Assembly: GCA_019247755.1 (NCBI GenBank)
Contig: JAFBAM010000027.1
Location: 1 to 9,329 of the forward strand
Reading direction: 5' to 3'
Length of the DNA: 9,329 bases
From: Sphingomonas sp.
Lineage (GTDB): Bacteria > Pseudomonadota > Alphaproteobacteria > Sphingomonadales > Sphingomonadaceae
Position numbers and translations under genes: made by a program. The notes beneath the pieces are model-generated. The model was not told the DNA's origin, did no database searches, and saw only the letters and a program-made list of their open reading frames with translations. Shown in pieces: positions 5,579-9,329 of the stretch. Position 1 is the first letter of the stretch, and every line of letters starts with the position of its first letter.

Positions 5579-5754
5579 CAGGCTGCTGCCTCGCGAATCA
5601 GCTCATCGAGCTCTTCGACGACCTCGCGGACGCGTGCCCGCAAATGCTCCTCACGGCCGACACTCTGCTGGCGTCGCCCGGATAATGCGCGTTCGATCCG
5701 CTGCAAGGCCCGCTCGGCGCGGTCCAAGGCCGATATGATCTCCCCGTCGTCCAT
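5578..5754 (-). CDS. Small coiled-coil protein upstream of zapA (ZauP-like candidate)
   Basis: A 58-codon frame, ATG 5754 to TGA 5580-5578, too short for common length cut-offs. The product (begins MDDGEIISALDRAERALQRI) is almost entirely charged helix: a first heptad-like stretch at 6-25, a short basic break (SGRRQQSVGR), then a second at 35-57 with hydrophobic positions L38, V42, V46, L49 and L52. No transmembrane segment or cysteine is present. It overlaps the zapA start by one base (TGATG), so the two are almost certainly co-translated. In Caulobacter crescentus a coiled-coil protein encoded just upstream of zapA, ZauP, partners ZapA in focusing the Z-ring; position and coiled-coil nature suggest an equivalent here, but homology is unproven and this protein is short. 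An in-frame TAA lies two codons before the ATG, fixing the 5' limit. Confidence 0.8.
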   Translation of the reverse strand: MDDGEIISALDRAERALQRIERALSGRRQQSVGREEHLRARVREVVEELDELIREAAA

Positions 5755-5761
5755 CCTTTAC

Positions 5762-5790
5762 CCGCTACGCAAATCGGCAATAACGGGCAA
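5762..5790 (-). promoter_or_regulatory. Candidate promoter for the zapA / 6S RNA / cyclo-ligase unit
   Basis: On the minus strand TTGCCC (5790-5785) is followed after 17 bases by TAGCGG (5767-5762). Seven bases later comes the ATG at 5754, so a start site here would give a leaderless or nearly leaderless message. The -10 match is weak. AAAGG touches the ATG, too close for an ordinary Shine-Dalgarno interaction. Confidence 0.35.
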
Positions 5791-5806
5791 GCGGAGAAGC
5801 GGCGAT

Positions 5807-5834
5807 TTGACGCCACCGGCAGGGCGGCTAATGG
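5807..5834 (+). promoter_or_regulatory. Candidate promoter of the tkt-gap-pgk operon
   Basis: TTGACG (5807-5812, five of six consensus bases) is followed after 16 bases by TAATGG (5829-5834, a weak -10). The predicted start near 5841 gives a leader of about 48 bases. It is the best promoter-like pair on the plus strand of the divergent region 5755-5888. Confidence 0.45.
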
Positions 5835-5846
5835 GGCCGCAACGTC

Positions 5847-5874
5847 GCCCGAAGTCGCGGGCGGGGTAAACCCC
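5847..5874 (+). other. Tandem hairpins in the tkt leader
   Basis: GCCCG-AAGTCG-CGGGC (5847-5862) is followed at once by GGGG-TAAA-CCCC (5863-5874), two perfect inverted repeats in the predicted 5' untranslated region. The second ends six bases before the GGAG ribosome binding site (5881-5884). They could influence translation or RNA stability; no known riboswitch is recognised. Confidence 0.4.
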
Positions 5875-5888
5875 ATAAGCGGAGCAAT

Positions 5889-7874
5889 ATGCAGCCGACC
5901 GACCGCCGCCTCGCCAACGCCATTCGCGGTCTCGCGATGGACGCGGTGGAGGCCGCTAACAGCGGGCACCCGGGAATGCCGATGGGCATGGCCGACGCTG
6001 CGACGGCTCTCTTCACACGGCATCTGAAGTTCGACGCCTCCGATCCGCGCTGGCCCGACCGCGATCGCTTCATACTGTCCGCCGGCCACGGCTCGATGCT
6101 GATTTACTCTTTGCTCTATCTCACCGGCTACGAACGTCCTACGATCGAGGACATCAAGCATTTCCGCCAGCTCGGCAGTCCATGTGCGGGCCATCCGGAG
6201 AATTTCGAGCTCCCGGGCATCGAGGTCACCACCGGTCCGCTAGGGCAGGGCGTCGCGATGGCGGTCGGCATGGCAATTGCCGAGCGGCACCTCAACGCCA
6301 TCTATGGCGACGATCTGGTCGACCACCGTACGTTCGTGATCGCAGGCGACGGTTGCTTGATGGAAGGCGTCAATCACGAAGCGATCGGACTTGCGGGCCA
6401 CCTTCAGCTTGGTCGCCTGATCGTGCTGTGGGACGACAACAGCATCACGATCGACGGCTCGACCGAGCTTTCGCGCAACGAGGACGTGGTCGCGCGACAT
6501 CAGGCGGCGAAATGGCATACCTGCGAGTGCGACGGCCTCGATGCCGACGACGTCGACCGCGCGATCAAGGAAGCGCTGGCCGATCCGCGGCCCAGCCTCA
6601 TCCGCTGCAAGACGATCATCGGCTTCGGCGCGCCCCATAAGCAGGGAACGGCGGCAACCCACGGCTCCGCATTGGGAGCTGACGAGGTCGCCGCGGCCAA
6701 GCGGGAGCTCGGTATCGATCCCGAGCCATTCTCGGCGCCCGACGATGTACTCACGGCCTGGCGCTCGGCCGGCAAGCGAGGATCGACCGATCGCGCGCTA
6801 TGGACCGAGCGGCTGGAATCGAGCGGCCGCAAAGACGGTTTCCTGCACCGCATCAACGGCAAGGTCACCGACGCCTGGCTTAAGCCCTACATCGACAAGC
6901 TGCTGCAGGATCTGAAGCCGGTGGCGACGCGCAAGGCCTCGGAGATGGCGTTGGAAGCGATCAACGCGGCGCTTCCGGCGACGATCGGCGGCTCGGCCGA
7001 CCTCACCGGCTCGAACAATACGAAAACCAAGAATATTGAGCCGCTTACGCCCGACAATTATGGCGGCCGTTACGTTTATTACGGCATTCGCGAATTCGGC
7101 ATGTCGGCAGCCATGAACGGCATGGCCCTCCACGGCGGGGTCATTCCTTACGGTGGCACCTTCCTCGTCTTCACCGACTACGCGCGTAACGCCATTCGCC
7201 TGAGCGCGATCCAGCACGCGCGGGTCATCTACGTGATGACCCACGATTCGATCGGCCTTGGGGAAGACGGCCCGACTCACCAGCCTATCGAGCATCTGCA
7301 AAGCCTTCGGGCAGTGCCGCAGCTTGACGTCTATCGCCCTGCGGATGCCGTCGAGACGGCCGAATGTTGGGCCTTGGCGCTGTCCAGCGAACGCCCAAGC
7401 ATCCTCGCGCTCACCCGCCAGAACCTGCGCCCGGTCCGCACGGAGGCTTCGGCGGAGAATCTCTGCGCACGCGGCGCTTACCGGCTGAAATCGTCCGAAA
7501 ACAGTCGCAAGGTCATCATCCTTGCGACCGGCTCTGAGATAGAGATCGCCCTCGATACCGCTGCGCAGCTTGAAGGACAGGGGATCGGCACCGACGTCGT
7601 CTCCATGCCGTGCACCGAGCGCTTCGACGCGCAGGACTGGGATTATCGCGAAGATATCCTGCCCGACGTCAGCAACCGAGAAATCCTGCGCGTCTCGATC
7701 GAAGCCGGCACCACCTTCGGCTGGGAGCGCTATGTCGGCCTGCACGGTCTCAAGATCGGCATCGACCGCTTCGGCGTCTCGGCCCCGGCGCCTGACGCCT
7801 ACGATTATTTCGGGCTGACCCCCGACAAGATTGCAACGCGCATCACCGACTTCATGAAGCAACGAGGAATATAA
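5889..7874 (+). CDS. tkt: Transketolase
   Basis: Transketolase moves two-carbon ketol units between sugar phosphates in the non-oxidative pentose phosphate pathway, using thiamine diphosphate and a divalent metal in the cytoplasm. The 661-residue product has the usual length and all main motifs: SGHPGMPMG (25-33, substrate-binding H27), SAGHGSM (64-70), TTGPLGQG (114-121), and the cofactor-binding motif from GDG (153-155) to DDN (182-184). Further on are H259 in ATHGS, GGSADLTGSN (367-376), the catalytic E402 in REFGM, and HDSIGLGEDGPTHQP (452-466). The last third is the transketolase C-terminal domain. The start is well supported: GGAG (5881-5884) lies four bases before the ATG. Its stop overlaps the gap start (TAATG), so it is the first gene of a tkt-gap-pgk operon. 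Transketolase is very likely; the signature excludes DXS and pyruvate dehydrogenase relatives. Confidence 0.97.
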   Translation: MQPTDRRLANAIRGLAMDAVEAANSGHPGMPMGMADAATALFTRHLKFDASDPRWPDRDRFILSAGHGSMLIYSLLYLTGYERPTIEDIKHFRQLGSPCAGHPENFELPGIEVTTGPLGQGVAMAVGMAIAERHLNAIYGDDLVDHRTFVIAGDGCLMEGVNHEAIGLAGHLQLGRLIVLWDDNSITIDGSTELSRNEDVVARHQAAKWHTCECDGLDADDVDRAIKEALADPRPSLIRCKTIIGFGAPHKQGTAATHGSALGADEVAAAKRELGIDPEPFSAPDDVLTAWRSAGKRGSTDRALWTERLESSGRKDGFLHRINGKVTDAWLKPYIDKLLQDLKPVATRKASEMALEAINAALPATIGGSADLTGSNNTKTKNIEPLTPDNYGGRYVYYGIREFGMSAAMNGMALHGGVIPYGGTFLVFTDYARNAIRLSAIQHARVIYVMTHDSIGLGEDGPTHQPIEHLQSLRAVPQLDVYRPADAVETAECWALALSSERPSILALTRQNLRPVRTEASAENLCARGAYRLKSSENSRKVIILATGSEIEIALDTAAQLEGQGIGTDVVSMPCTERFDAQDWDYREDILPDVSNREILRVSIEAGTTFGWERYVGLHGLKIGIDRFGVSAPAPDAYDYFGLTPDKIATRITDFMKQRGI

Positions 7875-8878
7875 TGACCAAAGTCGCCATCAACGGATTC
7901 GGCCGCATTGGCCGCCTGGTCGCCCGCGCGATCCTGGAGCGGCCCGACTGCGGGCTCGAGCTGGTCAGCGTCAACGACCTCGCGGACGCGAAAGCAAATG
8001 CCTGGCTGTTCAAGCACGACAGCGTTCACGGCAAGTTCCCGGGGGATGTCACGACGGATGGCAACGACATCGTCGTCAACGGGAAGCGCATTCACGTCAC
8101 TGCCGAGCGCGACCCCGCGAACCTCCCGCATTCTGCGAACGGTATCGAGCTAGCGCTTGAATGCACTGGCTTTTTCGCCGACCGCGATAGCGCCCAGAAG
8201 CATCTCGATGCGGGCGCCAGGAAAGTGCTGATCTCGGCTCCCGCCAAGGGCGCCGACCTCACCGTTGTTTACGGCGTCAACGACGACAAGCTCACTGCGG
8301 ACCACAAGATCGTTTCAAACGCTTCGTGCACCACCAACTGCCTGGCACCGGTCGCCAAGGTTCTGAACGATGCGCTCGGCATTGAGCGCGGCCTCATGAC
8401 CACGGTCCATGCATACACCAACGACCAGAAGATCCTCGACCAGATCCACTCGGACCTGCGGCGTGCCCGCGCAGCGGCGATGAGCATGATCCCGACGACC
8501 ACGGGCGCCGCCCGCGCGGTCGGTGAGGTGCTGCCGGAGCTCAAGGGCAAGCTCGATGGTTCGGCGATCCGCGTGCCGACGCCGGACGTCAGCCTCGTCG
8601 ATCTGACCTTCCAGCCGAAGCGCGACACGACTCGCGACGAGGTCAATCAGATCCTCAAGGCCGCCTCGCAGACCGATCGCCTCAAGGGCATTCTTGATTA
8701 TACCGATGAGCCGGTCGTCTCGATCGATCTCATGCACACCAGCGCTAGCTCGACCGTCGATAGCCTCGAAACTGCGGTCCTCGAGGGCAAGTTGGTTCGC
8801 GTCGTCAGCTGGTACGACAATGAATGGGGTTTCTCGAACCGCATGGTCGACACCGCCTGCGCGATGGGCAAGCTCTGA
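7874..8878 (+). CDS. gap: Type I glyceraldehyde-3-phosphate dehydrogenase
   Basis: This enzyme interconverts glyceraldehyde-3-phosphate and 1,3-bisphosphoglycerate with NAD(P) and phosphate. The 334-residue product has the Rossmann motif INGFGRIGR (6-14), the catalytic Cys152 in SNASCTTNC (148-156), His179 in TTVHAYTND, the substrate-binding IPTTTGAARAVG stretch, and the closing WYDNEWGFSNRMVD. D35 (VSVND) sits where NAD-dependent enzymes contact the adenosine ribose, favouring NAD. At the site that often reads Leu-Pro in NAD enzymes and Ala-Ser in NADP enzymes, this one has Gln190-Ile191, so cofactor preference is not settled. The ATG shares its A with the tkt stop (TAATG), and GAGG (7864-7867) lies six bases upstream. 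Only six bases separate its stop from the pgk start. Confidence 0.97.
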   Translation: MTKVAINGFGRIGRLVARAILERPDCGLELVSVNDLADAKANAWLFKHDSVHGKFPGDVTTDGNDIVVNGKRIHVTAERDPANLPHSANGIELALECTGFFADRDSAQKHLDAGARKVLISAPAKGADLTVVYGVNDDKLTADHKIVSNASCTTNCLAPVAKVLNDALGIERGLMTTVHAYTNDQKILDQIHSDLRRARAAAMSMIPTTTGAARAVGEVLPELKGKLDGSAIRVPTPDVSLVDLTFQPKRDTTRDEVNQILKAASQTDRLKGILDYTDEPVVSIDLMHTSASSTVDSLETAVLEGKLVRVVSWYDNEWGFSNRMVDTACAMGKL

Positions 8879-8884
8879 GGCGAC

Positions 8885-9329
8885 GTGAGCCGCTTCAAGA
8901 CTCTCGATGACCTGCCGGAAGATCTGACCGGCGAGAAGGTGCTCGTCCGCGCCGACCTCAACGTGCCGATGGACGGCGCGCGGGTGACCGACGATACGCG
9001 CCTGAGGGCAATGTTGCCGACGGTGCTGGAGCTGAGCGACCGCGGAGCCATCGTCCTATTGCTCTCGCACTTCGGGCGACCGAAGGGAGAGAAGCGACCG
9101 GACATGTCGACGGCACAGCTGGTGCTTCCGCTGCACCGGCTGTCCGACCGCTCGGTGCGCTTCATCGAGGATTGCCAGGGCCCCGAGGCGCAGCGCGCCA
9201 TCTCGACCATGCTGCCCGGCAACATCGGCGTCCTCGAGAACACGCGTTTTCACACTGGCGAAGAGAAGAACGATGCCGAGCTAGCCAAAGGCATGGCGGC
9301 ACTCGGCGATTTCTACGTCGACGATTCCT
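8885..9329 (+). CDS. pgk: Phosphoglycerate kinase, N-terminal part
   Basis: Phosphoglycerate kinase transfers phosphate between 1,3-bisphosphoglycerate and ADP, the step after Gap. The frame runs off the window end; 148 residues are visible of an expected 390-400. N-domain motifs are present: VLVRADLNVP (19-28, with R22, D24 and N26 for 3-phosphoglycerate binding), R39 in DDTRL, LLSHFGRPKG (59-68, H62 and R65), and LENTRFHTGEEKND (117-130, R121). The start is GTG at 8885: GAGG (8877-8880), which overlaps the gap stop codon, lies four bases upstream, and the product then begins MSRFKTLDDL, normal for the family. The last visible residues read DFYVDDS, where homologues usually have VNDAF, a small deviation. 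Confidence 0.95.
   Translation, partial: MSRFKTLDDLPEDLTGEKVLVRADLNVPMDGARVTDDTRLRAMLPTVLELSDRGAIVLLLSHFGRPKGEKRPDMSTAQLVLPLHRLSDRSVRFIEDCQGPEAQRAISTMLPGNIGVLENTRFHTGEEKNDAELAKGMAALGDFYVDDS

Noticed and set aside
6798..7862. Long minus-strand frame (354 codons) opposite transketolase
   Set aside because: An antisense shadow typical of GC-rich genes; no recognisable domain, and the plus strand is clearly transketolase.
8698..9243. Minus-strand 181-codon frame opposite the gap-pgk junction
   Set aside because: Serine/arginine-rich shadow across two well-supported plus-strand genes.

Overview
The window is GC-rich (clearly above 60% G+C by eye), gene-dense chromosomal DNA. It looks like an alphaproteobacterium, most probably a sphingomonad. 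Signs are the DUF2842 membrane protein, a SleB-type cell wall hydrolase, a small coiled-coil gene directly upstream of zapA, the zapA / 6S RNA / 5-formyltetrahydrofolate cyclo-ligase order, and a tkt-gap-pgk operon. Taxonomy is inferred from gene content and protein style; no marker was searched.

Layout. 1-434 (+): 3' end of a comM/yifB-type AAA+ ATPase gene. 436-521 (-): tRNA-Leu(CAA), convergent with it at one base of separation. 561-1832 (+): AI-2E family transporter. 1854-1930 (+): tRNA-Asp(GUC), whose likely promoter lies in the end of the transporter gene. 1970-2731 (+): membrane-tethered J-domain protein, meeting tail-to-tail a cell wall hydrolase (2728-3849, -) with overlapping stop codons. 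3884-4114 (-): DUF2842 protein. 4160-4309 (-): a 49-codon gene for a secreted or anchored peptide. 4310-4451: no gene, but a candidate promoter and two hairpins. Then a minus-strand unit reading right to left from 5754: a 58-aa coiled-coil protein (ZauP-like position), zapA, 6S RNA and 5-formyltetrahydrofolate cyclo-ligase. A 134-base divergent intergenic region (5755-5888) separates it from the plus-strand operon tkt (5889-7874), gap (7874-8878) and pgk (8885 to the window end).

Functional picture. The right third is central carbon metabolism: transketolase, glyceraldehyde-3-phosphate dehydrogenase and phosphoglycerate kinase, with overlapping or near-touching genes that imply one transcript and translational coupling. 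The adjacent divergent unit links Z-ring organisation (ZapA and a coiled-coil partner) with the growth-phase RNA polymerase regulator 6S RNA and folate one-carbon metabolism. The left half holds housekeeping and envelope genes and two tRNAs. I see no insertion sequence, phage, CRISPR array, toxin-antitoxin or defence genes. The less ordinary items are small genes, compact promoter architecture (including apparently leaderless starts), and RNA structure.
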